A stretch of DNA of 64,000 nucleotides. Origin: Pinus tabuliformis (lineage: Eukaryota; Streptophyta; Pinopsida; Pinales; Pinaceae). Positions 10,935 through 24,712 of the stretch are shown piece after piece; position 1 is the stretch's first letter; every line of letters starts with the position of its first letter. A model generated the notes under the pieces. The model did not search any database. It saw only the letters and a list, made by a program, of their open reading frames with translations, and had not been told where the DNA came from. Where the stretch lies: NCBI GenBank assembly GCA_031772625.1, contig CM062810.1, positions 454,093,731 through 454,157,730 on the forward strand, written 5' to 3'. The position numbers and the translations under genes were made by a program.

Positions 10935-12954
10935 GCCTTCAAGCTGGCTCGGTGAAAACTAAAGAGGTTGGCCTCGAAGTCTACGGGACTTCCTCGGTAA
11001 TTTAGCCACAGTTAAAAACTTTTAACTACTTCACACGCAAATGAAGTAAAATCTCAATGAAAGCCACCTAAAGCCTCTAAAGAACCAAACAAATTTGAAT
11101 CACACACCTAAAGAATCTAGGAGATCAAACACACACAAACAGTAACTTTCCGTACTAAAAACACTAGTTGGTGATGAAATCCAACGTCGCAGAGTTCAAT
11201 ACAGAAATGGCGGTTGGAATAGTTACCCCGGCAACCTACTTAATGAATAGACTGGCACAAGTTCCTCCACTTAACCATCTTGAGTGAAGAGAACCCCCCA
11301 GAAAATCCAAGTGAGTCTAGCCGACGTCTGCTCCAGGTACAGTGGGATCTTCCCACCAATGTCACCTCAGGAAGAATCCTAAAGAATATGGTCACTAAGG
11401 TTACCAACTAAAACAAATATACCTGGGGGAATAGTCTACAATCCATACGCACGCAAGGGCAGAGTAGCAAGCTTAATCCCCTTGAAGGCTCCTTGACATA
11501 ATCCAAGGTTTACCAACAAGTGACCCCAGGCTCCTCGACAATGGTTAACTTGAGGTTTACTGTTTTTAATACGTGAATATTTAGCGTCATTCCCAATGAG
11601 GAAGGATTGATTCCCACACTGGTTCAGACACGGTCTCGTGCTTCTCCTTTAAGAGGAGCTTTCCCAGAGCATAAATGAAACAATTGGATTTCTTCCCTAC
11701 CACAAGATACAGCTACTTGTTTGTTTTTATTGTCTTGGAGAGTTAATTACTCTCCTACTCCAAGACACTAGCCTAAGCTAAGTTGGTGTATCAGAACCCT
11801 AGAAATAAAAATGTTGCTAGATGAATTTTACTTTAAGCGTTATTTTTTATTGGTTTTTGTTTAAGTCAAAAGGTGCGGAGATGAAACTCATGGTATGAAG
11901 ACTCGACTCAAAATCGCTAAAAATGCACCTAAGATGATGTAAACAATCTTTTCTCTTCGATGAACTTCTAGCTAAGAAAGAGTTTGAGAATGAAAATACT
12001 TTATAAACACAAATCCTTCTTAACCAAACAAATTAAAAGAAGAGATTTTGTCCTTTCCAATGCACTCAAAATGAGACAACTAGTTATTTCACAAAAATTT
12101 CCCTTTTTCATTTCAAAGCACTCAACCACTACAAAAAAAAAAAAAAATTTCCCAAAAGAGATTTATTTATTTATTTTTTATAAAACACTCAAAACGATGG
12201 AAATTACTAACTTTGAGATCTATAAATTACAAAAACCTATTTGAAGTCAAAGCCTACAAGATGTATTTTTTAAGGATGTTTTACTTAGCTAGATGTAAGC
12301 TAAGGACCAATTTATGTAGAATCACAAATCAGTCAAGAACAACCAATTTTGTTTTCTTTTTAAAAATGAAAATCCAAACTTTTAAACACAAGCTTTTCGA
12401 AGTTTTGTAAAGAGAAAACACAAAGCAGATTCCTCAACAAGGGGAGATTTCATAAATGGGCAGACTCATAAGAAGGCTGGTAGATACCAAGGTGATCTGA
12501 GGTCCCTACAGCTTCTAAGCTCAGAGCCACTACAAGACCAAAATGAAAAACAAGCCCAACAAGCAAAAATCCTAGGAATTTCACCTAAAACCCTAACACT
12601 AATGAAATCAAATTAAGGAAAGCTTCTGACAGGTTATATGTAGGTTTGGGCAGTAGATAATAACTTCTAAACAAAAACTAGGCTAACTAACAGAGGAAAT
12701 CTTAGGTTTTTGAAAATTTTGACAGGGTCCGCAGGCCCACAATTAACACAGGTGCGGTACCGCTCTGTGCTAAAAGCAAAGGTGCGGATATGTACGCACT
12801 GTGTCAAAATGCTAGGGTGCGGTCCTCTCCCAAAGCTATGAAAAACGAAAAATGACCCTGGATCTACAAACTCTACACAATTTCATACACAACAAGCAAA
12901 AAACAGAAACAAAAACACAGTTTCTTAGGTCAAAGTAAAAACAAGGAAAAAATC
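10935..12954 (-). other. Tat-A 5' leader, non-coding
   Basis: About 2 kb between the PBS and gag with no convincing coding sequence; short plus-strand frames at 11984-12410 are composition artefacts. A long leader is usual for giant Tat/Ogre elements. It carries the second GC-rich module at about 12720-12840. Confidence 0.65.
12720..12840. repeat. GC-rich module (copy 2 of 3) in the Tat-A leader
   Basis: Contains GGGTCCGCAGG, AGGTGCGGTACCGC, AAGGTGCGG, ACGCACTGTGTC and AGGGTGCGGTCC. Several of these words recur in the same order at 1829-1870. Confidence 0.55.
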
Positions 12955-12955
12955 A

Positions 12956-12976
12956 AGCTCCCCAGTGGAGTCGCCA
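12956..12976 (-). other. Tat-A primer binding site
   Basis: The minus strand reads TGGCGACTCCACTGGGGAGC, three bases inside the LTR end. A TGGCGACTCCACTGGGGA start is what I recall for Ogre/Tat elements. The tRNA should be identified by search. Confidence 0.75.
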
Positions 12977-12979
12977 TTT

Positions 12980-14034
12980 TGTCACACGTAATAAGTCGAT
13001 CTTGCGGGCAGGATAGACCTTCCTAGAATCTAAAGAAGACCTAATGACAAGCAAACCAATCACACACTATCTTTCTCTAAATATGCTTTTATAAACAAAG
13101 GCAAACAAGTGTTTTTAGGGCCTACCTTAGGTCCAACGCAAGTTTATGGAAGCCTTCACTCCTTCGATTCTAAATGAGCTCCTTTGTTGCGAATCTGCAA
13201 ACACAGACAAGCAAACAAATTAAATAGCACCTGAAAAGCCAATATCATAAAACATATTTAACATGAAAGTCAAGGAGTTCATGAAACAAATAACATGAGA
13301 TACTTGTTGAGAAAAATGAGTTTGACTATATTAATTCAAAAGAAGAAGAACTTTACAACCTGAGCCTTGACGCTGTACAAGCTCCTCCCAGGGTCGAGAA
13401 AGAAGTCTCCTCTACTTTGAAAAGTTTCACTCTCTTCCCAATGAAGCCAAAAAGGTATGTGATCTCTCCTCTCAAGCTCAACTAGGAAGTATTAATTTCA
13501 CCAGCATTTACCCTAAAAAATGTTCAGCTTCTAACCTCCCCAGCAACCAGCCCAATGCCTGAATTTATAGTGCAATGGAGGGAAGTTACTAGGTCCTCCT
13601 TCAAAGGGATAAAGCCCTCCTTCAAAGGGATAGCTCCTCTCATCAAGGAATTAGCTCCTTCTCTTTTGGGATGCATGAACCACCTAAGAGCGGCAAATCC
13701 ACATCAAAATTCCTTCTAGAATCATCTAGAATTAACCCAAAGTGAGTTTTTTAGAATAAACTTATGCCTTTTTGACTTCCAGAGGGGTCCGCACCCACAC
13801 CTTTAGGGACAGAGCAGGCAGGTCCGCAGTTTTTGTAAACAGAAGGTGTGGGACCGCAGGTAACAGTGAGAGAAAGTGCGGAACTAGAGTTTCATTGATT
13901 TTTAATGTCTTTCTCTTATTTTCAAAGCTTGACTTGAAGAGATGAGGTTTGAGACTTGCTTAGGAGGATAGTACAAGTGATGATAGACCCATACTGACTG
14001 CAAATAATCATGGTGACGATATTTTTGTGTAACA
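12980..14034 (-). repeat. Tat-A 5' LTR (1,055 bp)
   Basis: The termini are TGTCACAC and GTGTAACA, an imperfect inverted repeat with TG...CA ends. One end abuts the PBS and the other abuts E LTR sequence. On the minus strand a TATA box (CACTATAAATTC, about 13562-13574) marks the promoter. The third GC-rich module lies at 13785-13880 and includes a 10-bp inverted pair (CCCACACCTT at 13794-13803 with AAGGTGTGGG at 13843-13852). Confidence 0.8.
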
Positions 14035-14702
14035 ATCTCCATGGCTATCTAGGAAATGGAAAGGCTAGGTAAATCCATTGTCAATCTAGGTAATCCTCCA
14101 TGCCAATGTAGATCATAACCAATAAACCACATGCATGCACCATGCATGCCAAAATAGTGAGCAAAACATACATGGAACTAGGTACCTGCAAGTAAAACCC
14201 ATTGTAGTTGTTGATGTTGATGCTCTCTTGTGCTTTCCTATTCTTCCTTTGCTGCCTTGCTCTAAAAATCCAAGTATGCTACACTCCCCAAGAGTTCTCC
14301 AAGAAAAATTTAACTCTCCAAGAGTATGAGAGAGAAAGAGAATAACTAGAGAGCTCTAACACTAAACTGACCAAGTCTTTCCCACTGATCCAGATAAGCA
14401 TTTTTATTAATGAGGCCTCTATTTTATTCATTTTCCATTATTTTCCTTCATTTTCCTCCTCACATGCAACCTCTTACTTTTCACCTCCCTTTTCTCCTAA
14501 TTTCCATTATTTTCATAAATAAAATTCCAATTAATGTGTCATGCCTTTCTAAAGTCTTTTCCATTTCTTTTTCCAATTTCCTTAGCCATAATAAATCGAA
14601 TCAACATCCACTAGGATGTTTTCCCCACCATTCAGCTTGGAATACATGTCCCATCACTGTGGCTTTATATATATTTTACATGTATTTTTTCCAGGGCTAA
14701 CA
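14035..14702 (-). repeat. Element E 3' LTR remnant, interrupted by Tat-A
   Basis: Aligns by eye along its whole length with 63107-63769, starting with CCATGGCTATCT and ending in the TG...CA terminus just before a purine-rich tract. Differences in a sampled 210-base stretch are about 11%. The remainder of this LTR should lie to the left of Tat-A, outside the window. A minus-strand TATA-like TTAATAAAAA is present at the same place as in the other LTR. Confidence 0.82.
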
Positions 14703-14784
14703 CAGAACCCTCCCCCTTGGGGGAACACCTTCCTCGGTGTTCAATGAAACTTATAACCAACAATACTGCTAAAAAAAAACATAT

Positions 14785-15010
14785 TTGCCATGGAACTTTA
14801 TAACACAACTCGTTATAGTATTTACAATGACCATTATTGAAACATGAAAATCATACTTTTTATTGGAGCTTTAAAACATAACTCATTACGATATTTACAA
14901 TGTCCACATATACACATACACATTTTCTTTAACCAACAAATAACCATATTATCTGTGGAGCTTTATAAACTAGCTCGATACAATATTGACAATAATACAC
15001 ACATATACAC
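14785..15010. repeat. Three imperfect tandem units of about 70-100 bp
   Basis: The unit TGGA(A/G)CTTTA(T/A)AA..C..AACTCGTTA(T/C)..TATTTACAATG occurs near 14790, 14858 and 14957. They lie just inside the polypurine tract of E. Confidence 0.6.
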
Positions 15011-16059
15011 ATATGCACAATTACTCAACCAACAAATAAAATGATATGAGTCATGCATCCGGAATAAGGGAATCTAGAGGCTCGCACCTCCACCCTCAAA
15101 GTAATACCAGGATTCACCTCTTTCACAGGAAGTCCATAATCAACTGCCAAGTCAAAGCTGCATCCAATTTCCAATGCTACAATCCATCGCCACTTGTCCT
15201 CTCATTGAACAATTATCGACTCATTATTCTAGGGCGCACTCCCAATGTGCATCTGATTCCATCTAGAAATTATAATGACAAAAACAAATCCATCCCTGAC
15301 CTTCCCTTCTCTACTACACAATCCCTTGGGCACTCTAGTCACCCCTTCTGTGCAGTCATTCGCCTTCCAAGTTTTGTTGGCAGCCCCATCTCGGGAAGGC
15401 CATCCCTTGGCAAGGCTTTGTCACATCAAAAGATACAAAAACCAAGGCATATACCTTCCTTAAAACAATCATATCGGTCATAGCATGCTCATGGAAATCA
15501 ATGGACACTATTCGGTACTAGTGTCCCTCAATGGCCCTGCTCCTGAATATTTTACCAACATATTGTTGCACTTTCTAATTCCTTTTGTTGCTGATTCTAA
15601 TTCTTGTAGTTTATTTCAACCACCCAACTGAGCATTTCCATGCTTCTTATACCAAGAACATACCCTCTATTAGATTTAAAATAAATTGAAATAAACTAAA
15701 ATCATACCTTATTTGTAGCTCATAAAAAAGGTACACTTGCAATCTTGTTCACTTCCTGTCACAACAATTCAAACTAGAATCTTTGACCAAATCAACATGT
15801 ATAAACATATCACATCAGATTAGCTCAAAACACAACTATCATAGATCAAAATTATAAATCACATGTACCCATTATCAACCCGAATCATAAATCACATGTA
15901 ATCACTAGAATCATAAATCACATGCATAATAAAACTGAAATAAAATGTGGATAGTTATCCTTTAATCAATCCTTAGCTTCTAACTTTGCCCTTATTTTGT
16001 ATGCACTCTGGATCGGTTGCTGTGCCCAACAAACACGCATTGCCTTATCCTCAACCATG

Positions 16060-16870
16060 TGCACACACAGATAGTGTACATCCCACACATACAACCACAC
16101 ACAACATACCACACCATGCAATACATGCATCTACACCTGGCATACAACACATAAAACTACACCCAGTGTACAACACAACACAAATACGTATTTATAGTGC
16201 AACATAATGAATGCATATGTCACAATAACATGACTACAAAATGCACATACATAGTACCACATGCTTGCAACACAACATGTACGACATACAATCAATTCCA
16301 CATGTACACTAGTACAACATGTACAAAGCCCCAACCACACAACCTGTACACAACACCACTATACAATGTGTACACAATACCACATGTAAATAGTACCACA
16401 CGCACGACATGTACATGACACCACATGTACAAAATGCCACATGCATGACATGTACACAATACCACCTACACATGATGCCACTTATACAACATGTACACAA
16501 TACCACATGCACACAACACCACTTGTACAATCATGCAAACAACACCATATGTACATAGCACCACATGTAAAATATGCACGCAACACCACATGTACATAGC
16601 ACTGCATATCCAACATGTACATAACATCATATGTACACAACACCCGATATCTAACATGCACAAAGCACCATATGCACATAACATTGCATATACATCATGC
16701 AAACATTACAATATGTACACAACATTGCATATACAACCTGTACATAGTACGCTTTATACCCAACACTGCATATGCAACATTTTCATGACACTATCTATAC
16801 CATCATGTATATAACATTGCATAACATGTACACACACTATATATACAAAATACCGCATGCACATAATATC
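16060..16870. repeat. Degenerate minisatellite of ACATGTACACAACACCAC type
   Basis: About 800 bp is built from ACATGTACACAA(C/T)ACCAC-like units of about 17-20 bp, sometimes in higher-order blocks of about 36 bp. Long Cys/Met/Val/Tyr-rich frames on the minus strand and His/Thr-rich frames on the plus strand here are translations of the repeat, not genes. Confidence 0.8.
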
Positions 16871-17220
16871 AGAAATGAAACATGTACAAATTATACAACA
16901 TATACAAAACAATAATACCACACATCCCAAAACACAATGTCCATACTAGGAAACCTTGCTTCTCGTATCTTATCCATGCTTTTCCCCGGCATGCCATAGA
17001 CCATACTGCTTTCATTTCACTGATGTATCCCTCGTTATAACTTGTCCATAACATAGACATAATATAATCACATAATATCAACTCATAAACACATGATACT
17101 AACCTAACATATTTTTCAGGCTACTCCTATCAATCGATTCCTCGTAATACCAAGAACCTCTTCATGTCATTCACCTGCATAAGCAATCATTCCTCCATAA
17201 GAATGATTCCTGAAGACCTG

Positions 17221-17253
17221 TTAGATAGTGACATGGATACATGGATACATGGA

Positions 17254-17283
<30 letters not shown>
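17221..17283. repeat. GGATACAT / ACAT microsatellite
   Basis: GGATACAT-type units pass into a run of CATA tetranucleotides, ending near 17283. Confidence 0.85.
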
Positions 17284-17285
<2 letters not shown>

Positions 17286-19115
17286 GATAAACATCAACAT
17301 AAAATAATAATGATCTCATTAGTCAACGTCATATATACATACATATGTACATATAAACATTAGCATAAAATAACCATGATCCATGATAACCCTGTGAGAC
17401 ATGACATACACCCACACCTACATGTATACATATATAAACATCAACATAATCATGATCATAACATAATTACGAGATATCATAAGGTTAAGGTTAAGAGAAC
17501 TTCCTTTATTTATGCAACACGTGCAAAATTGGGAACAACAGTTCCCAACATAGCCAAGAAATATGACACCTCAAATCCATTTAATTTACCTTTTCTTGTT
17601 ACCTCTCTTATGACTATATTTATAACGTCCATCTACACCAATGGACCCAACTAGTTCAACTGAGTTTCATAGTCTTAACTTCTGCTGCACTTACTCATGC
17701 ACCGAGGTTGATGTGTGCCTTATATTATCTGCTGGGTACCACACAACTCTGCTCAAGTTCCATTAAATTTCCTCTTTCCAAAATAATTCCCATGACTCAA
17801 AACATAAAATTCAAGACAAGAAACAACCAAGAAGAAGACCATGAAAGCCAATAACAACATGACACCACAAAAAAGTGGCAAGGCCTTGAAACAAACATAA
17901 AAAAACCACAAATCAAGCTCAACAATTCATAAAAGGCCAAAAGCACAAGACTGGGAATAGACATAATGACTCAATCCCCATTCTTCCCAAGGAAACTCAA
18001 CTAGAGACTTCTTCAAGATTTCATGGTAACCTCTCTTGCCATACAACTCACTACATCATACTGCCATCAACACATAACTGTTAGTGCATAAATAAACATA
18101 ACAATACACTGGTTACCTTACCTTTTTGTGCCAACCACATTGCTTGCAACTCAACACATCTACACCATCTCTCAAGGGACTCCAATTCCCTTGAAACATC
18201 CATCTGCAACTAGATACTGGCTAATATACCTACCAAGTACATGTTCATGACTATTGCACATATCCACATAATGTCAGAGATAATCAAGGTTAAGAAGTCT
18301 TCCTGTATCCAAGGCACTCATTTGTTTGGAATTATGGTTTCTAAACATAGCCAGAGGAATTCCTGTCCAATTCCTTTCTTTTACCCTTTTTACCTTGTTG
18401 CAATCGAGGCTTACTATGCATTGTCACATCACCCAATTATTAGCTATATAAACACATTGACTATTATGTTTTCAAGCTGATACCAAGCATGTTTCTTGCA
18501 ATTGTACACACATGTCAATCACACATTCCAAATATCAAGACAATCATATCTATCAATTTGAATCAATGTTTCCAAACAAACATTTCATAATCCATAGTCA
18601 ACTCATAGTCATTAGACATAATGCTACAACTATCACCTACTATACTCAAGTACATATCAACTATCTTCACACATATGTATTAGTGAAATCATCTTAAAAC
18701 AAAATCATTTCTTCATGAAAATACATATTCATATCATGCGATTAATCAAACATTCAACAACAGATGAATGAAATAATAGACACAAACACTCAAAAACCAA
18801 ATAGGCAACATAATCAAACATTCAAACACAAAGTAGACGACATAAGCAAGTTCATACCTTAATGTATCTCAGGGGAGGTTATCTTTTCTACACAATCAAT
18901 CTAGTTAACAAGATATAACATTACAACATGTCAACTCAAACATAAATAAGATCATGATATCCATAACATTAAATAAATAACATGTTCACATCATAAACTC
19001 ATAGACATTTATCATTCATGCATAACAACCACGTGTGAAAAGTCATCACAAATATGCCAGCTCATACCTAAATATCATAACAATAACCATTTGCATAGTC
19101 CAATCTAATTTAGCA

Positions 19116-19273
<158 letters not shown>

Positions 19274-21474
19274 TCCCATATTCTACCTATCATAATTCAT
19301 GAGATCGCTCCCTAAGGACTTCCTATATATCTCCTCCCATGATTTTGTTGAACCTCCTTCATCAGACACATCAGTCTCAAAATCGATAGATGTCACCTCT
19401 ACTAGTCATATGTCTCCTAGTTGTGACGATGCGTATGTGAACCTTGTTTCTCATGAAGACGCTTTAGGTAGATCTTCCTCTTCATGTGGTATTTCTTCCT
19501 CCAATATGTCGATATTACATTTTGATGAAGACATCATGGAAGCCATGACCACCCCTGATTACCCCTGGGATGATATGCACCATCATGTGTGCTTCCTTCC
19601 GCAACAGACACATGACCAATATGTTGTGGAGTCCATATATTTCATCCATAATGAAGCCGATTGGTTTAATAACCCCTTACTTTGAACCCCCAAATTCAAA
19701 CCATATACACCTTGTGGCCATTACATTGACACCCCATGTTTAGGTAAGGGGGAATCCATATTTGAGAGTCTAGGAGAAGCAATTCTCCCTAACCCTCCTA
19801 GTGCATCTGCTAGTGTCGACTCTAGTACCATTACTCTTCCCCATCTAGAAGAACCTATAGAGTCTCTTGTCACTTCATATCACTCTTGGGATGATCCACT
19901 TAATCATTCCTCCATATTACCTCAAAAACCCTACCCCTTAGACATTGTTGTTGTTCAGCCCCCATGTTTTCTGGGTGAGCATTAGTTCATTACATGAGAA
20001 TCCACTCTTTGGTATAGTGAAACCATGTATGCGAAAATATAAATTAATTCTATGTGATTCATATATGTAGTACCAAACAAGATTGGTAATCCACCATTTC
20101 CTTTCTCTAACTATATCTATCCATTCTTCCCATTAGAAGACATCCATAAACAAATGGTGAACCACATCATTAAACTGTGTTTTGAGTCCACTACTCTAAA
20201 TGCATCCGGTATGCCCACAACATAATCCATTCATCCATAACATGCCTGGGAGGGAACATATGCCCCTACATTTCCTCCTCATCCTTGGGTGGATTTCGTG
20301 CTAGTTGGGCCAAGATTCTTGAATCCCTTATTTGAGCACTTGGAATACAAAGGCACTCCATAAACTCCTCTTTCTAGGGGGCATAATTCCCACCTTTGCA
20401 TACTAGATCAGTGACCTCCATCACATATGCTTGGGGGGTAGCATCCCATTCTTGGGGACATGATGAGCCCCCTAGCTACCTTCTCACTTGATTAACATAA
20501 GTCTTGGCCTAGAACCCAATGATCTAGGTAGGGTCCATTATCCTCCTATTATTCGGAGAGTTTTTCCTATCGGCATCTTCAGCGAGCCATATTCACATTG
20601 CATATCATACATGTTTGATACCATATCTTCAAATATTCTACTCTATGTCATACCACATTTACCATCTGTTCCCCATGATTGACTTGTTGGGAATGGATGA
20701 TCCTAGACCTTCTCTATTAGTTCATTCATGTTTTCGTTTCTTACTTTGAATATTCACCAAGAATCATTCTTCCAAGAAGAATTAAGGGCATTTTTAGACA
20801 AGTAAGTCCACTTACTTGAAAGTTACAGATCCAAATTTTGATAGTTGGTTTTTCCAATATGATCTCCATAAGATATAGGGCCTTCGTATCCTCTCCAAAT
20901 TATCCACAGCTCACTATGAAAATGAATTGGATTTGGAGTCAAAAATCCCTTTTATAGGAAAAACCTTGGTTTTTTTCATTGCCCATTGCAACCAAACCAT
21001 AGCTCCGTTTGACAAACTGTTAGCACCATTGGAAATCCATCACCGAGTTATATACTGGGTCTCTCCTTATTTTTTCTAATTTTGACACTTCACCCAGAAG
21101 CCATTTTTTCCATGAAGTTTCACTTCGCCGCCCTTTAAAATCAAATCTCTTCATTTGAGCCACCCAATATCAGGTACCACTTTACCTTTGCATTGGTTGA
21201 ATCTCATGTTGATTTTCATTATGAGTAACCATCAATTAATCATGTTTTTATGGTCCTCGCTAGGCCTCCCCCATGTGGCTACATCATCGAGTCACCCCTG
21301 TTCAAGGCATCTGAGCTATGTCACCCTTATACTTATTGAGTTTGTTCTGAGTCCACATTGAGTGCTGTTACAGTGCTTCATTTGTCGTCATGCCACATTT
21401 ATTCCATTATACTTATATTTGGCCTCCAGTCCTTCTCCTCTGTCTTTTCCAAACTGTAGTTTGAGTCATTGACC

Positions 21475-21873
21475 TGTAGGTTTTAACCTTGTACAAAAAT
21501 TACCTGCATACGAATTCTAAAACATAGAAAATAAATAATGTGAGAGCATAACACATAAAACACATATACACAGAGATTTTCCCCTGGATCCCAAAACCAG
21601 GACTACCAGCTTGATTTTTCATTATATTCCTTTCAATGTTACAATACATATTTATACATGTTGAAGCATCCAATACCATGGTCCGAAAAACCATTGCGTC
21701 CAAAAAACATGTGAAAAAACCATGCACAAAACCATAGGTGGGTCCGCTCAACCTAACATAGGGTCCATTACCAAAATTTTCTGGGGCATTGCTCGAGACC
21801 CCATAAAGTGGGGTTACGGGTGCCCTTCAAATCCCCTATTAACTACGTGGAAAGAATATAACACAACCCAACA
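21475..21873 (-). repeat. Copia 3' LTR (399 bp)
   Basis: TG...CA ends, followed inward by a minus-strand purine-rich tract (AACAAGTGGGATAA). It is about 30 bp shorter than the other LTR, which has an extra CCAATACCATGGNCNGAAAAACCATNNCGT copy near 26200. Confidence 0.93.
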
Positions 21874-21919
21874 TTATCCCACTTGTTGTTTTCTTTCCAC
21901 AGGGGGCCACAAGAGAGCT

Positions 21920-22280
21920 TAGTCATTTTCTCAGCCTTGAAATGCCCATTGTCTCTCTACACCAAGAGAACTTCTCAGATCTCACAGATTTTGTCAATGC
22001 ATCTGCAGTATTCTTCAAAGTGTCCACCTTTACCAACAACACCTTTTTGTCTTCTATCATATCCCTCACAAAGTGATACTGAACATCAATGTGCTTTGTC
22101 TTTGAATGATTTGCAGGGTTCTTTGCCAAGAAAATTGCACTTTGGCTGTCACAGTCTATCCTTATAGCTTCCTGTACTAACCCCATACTTGAACACAATC
22201 TCTGCAACCAAACTGCTTCCTTGCTTGCATGAGTGGCTGCCATGTATTCTGACTCTGTAGTTGATAGTGCCACTACAGAT
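21920..22280 (-). pseudogene. Copia RNase H
   Basis: Contains LSTTESEYMAATHASKEAVW, RIDCDSQSAIFLAKNPANHS and KHIDVQYHFVRD, the hallmark end of plant copia polyproteins. It degrades RNA in the RNA-DNA hybrid. Confidence 0.92.
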
Positions 22281-23500
22281 TATTTCTTACTCATCCAACT
22301 GACTGCACCTCCAAATAGGTTAAACACATAACCACTTGTAGATATTCTCTGATCTAGATCTATAGCCCAGTCTACATCAACAAAGCCACAAATATCCAAC
22401 ACTCTGTCCAATCCTGGTCTTCCTTGGTAGCATATACCATAATCACTAGTGCCACGCAAATACCTAAAAACCCGCTTCACTATTGTCCAACGCCCCTTTC
22501 CTGGTTTTGTCATAAACCTGCTCAATACTCCCACTACATGGGCAATGTCTAGTCTAGTATAGACCATTGCATACATCAGGCTACCAACTGCACTTGCATA
22601 TGGAACACGGGACATGTCCTCTTCCTCTTCTTGTGTCTTGTGACATTGTTCAGCAGATAACCTCACACCTACAGGAGTAGGAACCTTCATCGGTTTACTA
22701 TCCTGCATATTAAACCTCTAAAGTATTGTCTCAACATAATTCCTCTGGTTTAACCAGAGCTTCTTCTTTTCCTGATACCTTTTAATTTCCATGCCCAAAA
22801 TATAGTTTGTAGCACCAAGATCTTTCATGTCGAATTTGGAGGACAATTGGGTCTTCAAATCCTAGATAATTTCTTTGTCATTTCCAACCAACAACATATC
22901 ATCCACATACAAGACCAGATAAATAACAAGGTCACAAATTAATTTAAAATACACACAATGATCTACTTTTCTTTTGGTGAAGCCAAGTCCCTGTATAAAT
23001 GTATCAAATTTATGATACCACATCCTTGGTGACTGTGTTAACCCATACAGAGACTTCTTTAACTTGCATACTAGTTCTTTCTTACCCTTCACCGCAAAGC
23101 CTTCAGGTTGTTTCATGTAGATTTCCTCTTCCAGATCCCCATGAAGAAATGTTGTTTTCACATCCATCTTTTCTACCTTTAAATCAAAAGCAACAACAAC
23201 AGATAAAAGTAATCTAATAGAGGTTACCTTGGAAACAGGAGAAAAAATATCACCAAAATCAATTCCTGGCACCTGGGAATAACCTTTTGCCACCAACTGA
23301 GCTTTGTATTTCTCCAATTTTCCTTCTACATTTGTCTTCTTTTTGAACACCCATTTGCTGCCAATGGGTTTCCTTCTAGCCGGAAACTCCACCAGATCCG
23401 AAGCCTCATTTTTGTGCAAAGATGCCATTTCATCAACCATGGCCTCTTTCCAGAGTTTTCCATCCTCTGAATCTATTGTTTCCTTCATAGTTCTGGGATC
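22280..23500 (-). pseudogene. Copia reverse transcriptase
   Basis: Contains RRKPIGSKWVFKKK, VPGIDFGDIFSPVSKVTSIR, DVKTTFLHGDLEEEIYMKQP, YLVLYVDDMLLVG (YVDD), then PYASAVGSLMYAMVYTRLDI. These are the standard ordered blocks of Ty1/copia RT. It lies between integrase and RNase H as expected. Confidence 0.93.
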
Positions 23501-23899
23501 ATCGTCAATAATAGATAAAGTAAAATTTGAACAGAGAGTAGATGGACTATACCTTTTAGGCTACCTTCTTTCTTGAACTGATCTTCTCACAATCAGAGTT
23601 TGTGGCTCTTCATCTTTTGATTCCTCCTCTGTTGTAGAGTCTGATTGTTCCTCCTTTAGCTCAAACTCTATCTTCTCAGGTTCCTTGGTTGGACTTCATG
23701 TTTAATAACATCTTTCACCCCTCTGAACACCACATCTTGGTTGTACACAACCTTCCTTGTTACTGGGTTCCAAAGCTTATAACCCTTCAAACCATCCTTA
23801 TACCCAGTAAAGATGCACTTTTCAAATTTACTATCCAACTTGGTTCATTCCTCCTTTGGAACATGTACATGTGCATCACATCCAAATACCCTTAGAGTG

Positions 23900-24710
23900 A
23901 AATAGAGGGTTTCTTACCAGTCCATACCTCTTGTGGAGTCTTATCCTCCAATGCTGATGAAGGTGACTTGTTGACCAGGTAACATGCAATATCTACAACC
24001 TTTGCTCAAAATTCCTATCCTAACCTAGCACCACTGAGCATGCTTCTTGCCCTTCCAATCAACGTCTTATTCATTCTTTCTGCAACTCCATTTTGCTGAG
24101 GTGTATATGGAGTAGTCTTTTGCCGTGCTATACCACACTTCTTACAGAATTCTTCAAATTCCTTACTGCAAAACTCTCCACCATTATCTGTCCTCAACAC
24201 CTTTATCTTCTTCTCGGTCTGGTTTTCCACTAGAGCATTGAATTATTTAAACCTATCAAAGACTTCATATTTCTTCTTAAGGAAATATATCCATGTATTC
24301 CTTGAGAAGTCATCTATAAATGATACATACTACACAGACTTACCTAGTGACGGAACCTTCACAGGTCCAAACACATCACTGTGCACAAGCTATAATATTT
24401 GTTTTTCCCTCTTACTTCTAGAGGGGAAACTCACCCGATTCTGCTTCCCATATACACAATTTTCATAGAAATAAAAATCCAAAGAGCTATTACTCATACC
24501 TTCTACCATACCTTTACCATGAAGTATTCGAAGTCCCTTCTCTCCAATATGTTCAAGCCTTTGATGCCATAGCATGGTCCTCTTTCCAAAGACACTATAT
24601 TTTCTGCTCCACTTTCAGGAACCACAAAACTGTTGCACCCATCAACAACAGTGCTACCTCGCAGCTTGTACAGAGTACTAGTTCGAACTCCCTGCATCAA
24701 TACTAGTGCT
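23900..24710 (-). pseudogene. Copia integrase
   Basis: The pre-integrase block MLWHQRLEHIGEKGLRILHG is followed by the catalytic core with VLRTDNGGEFCSKEFEEFC (Asp) and TTPYTPQQNGVAERMNKTL (Glu). The sequence to about 23900 is the decayed C-terminal part. Integrase preceding RT is diagnostic of Ty1/copia. Confidence 0.88.
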
Positions 24711-24712
24711 CC

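Larger units (their letters stand above)
1..14034 (-). mobile_element. Tat-A: giant Ty3/gypsy Tat/Ogre-like LTR retrotransposon, cut by the window edge
   Basis: Reading the minus strand, the order is 5' LTR (12980-14034), PBS, a leader of about 2 kb, gag, protease, RT with RNase H, integrase, a second RNase H, then a long 3' region carrying an antisense gene. The 3' LTR is not in the window, so the full element exceeds 14 kb. A very long 3' region, a second RNase H and an antisense gene are each known from the plant Tat lineage (Ogre, Retand, Grande). The coding part is broken at roughly ten or more points, so it is a fossil. It sits in E's 3' LTR: the base after its LTR (14035) continues the E LTR sequence seen at 63107. 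Age cannot be estimated without the second LTR. Confidence 0.85.

Noticed and set aside
15046-15483. 145-residue plus-strand frame as a host gene
   Set aside because: No recognisable domain, repeat-rich surroundings within element E, and no splice or promoter context.
16131-16814. Cys/Met/Tyr-rich minus-strand frames and His/Thr-rich plus-strand frames
   Set aside because: They are translations of the ACATGTACACAACACCAC minisatellite; all frames stay open because of the repeat.
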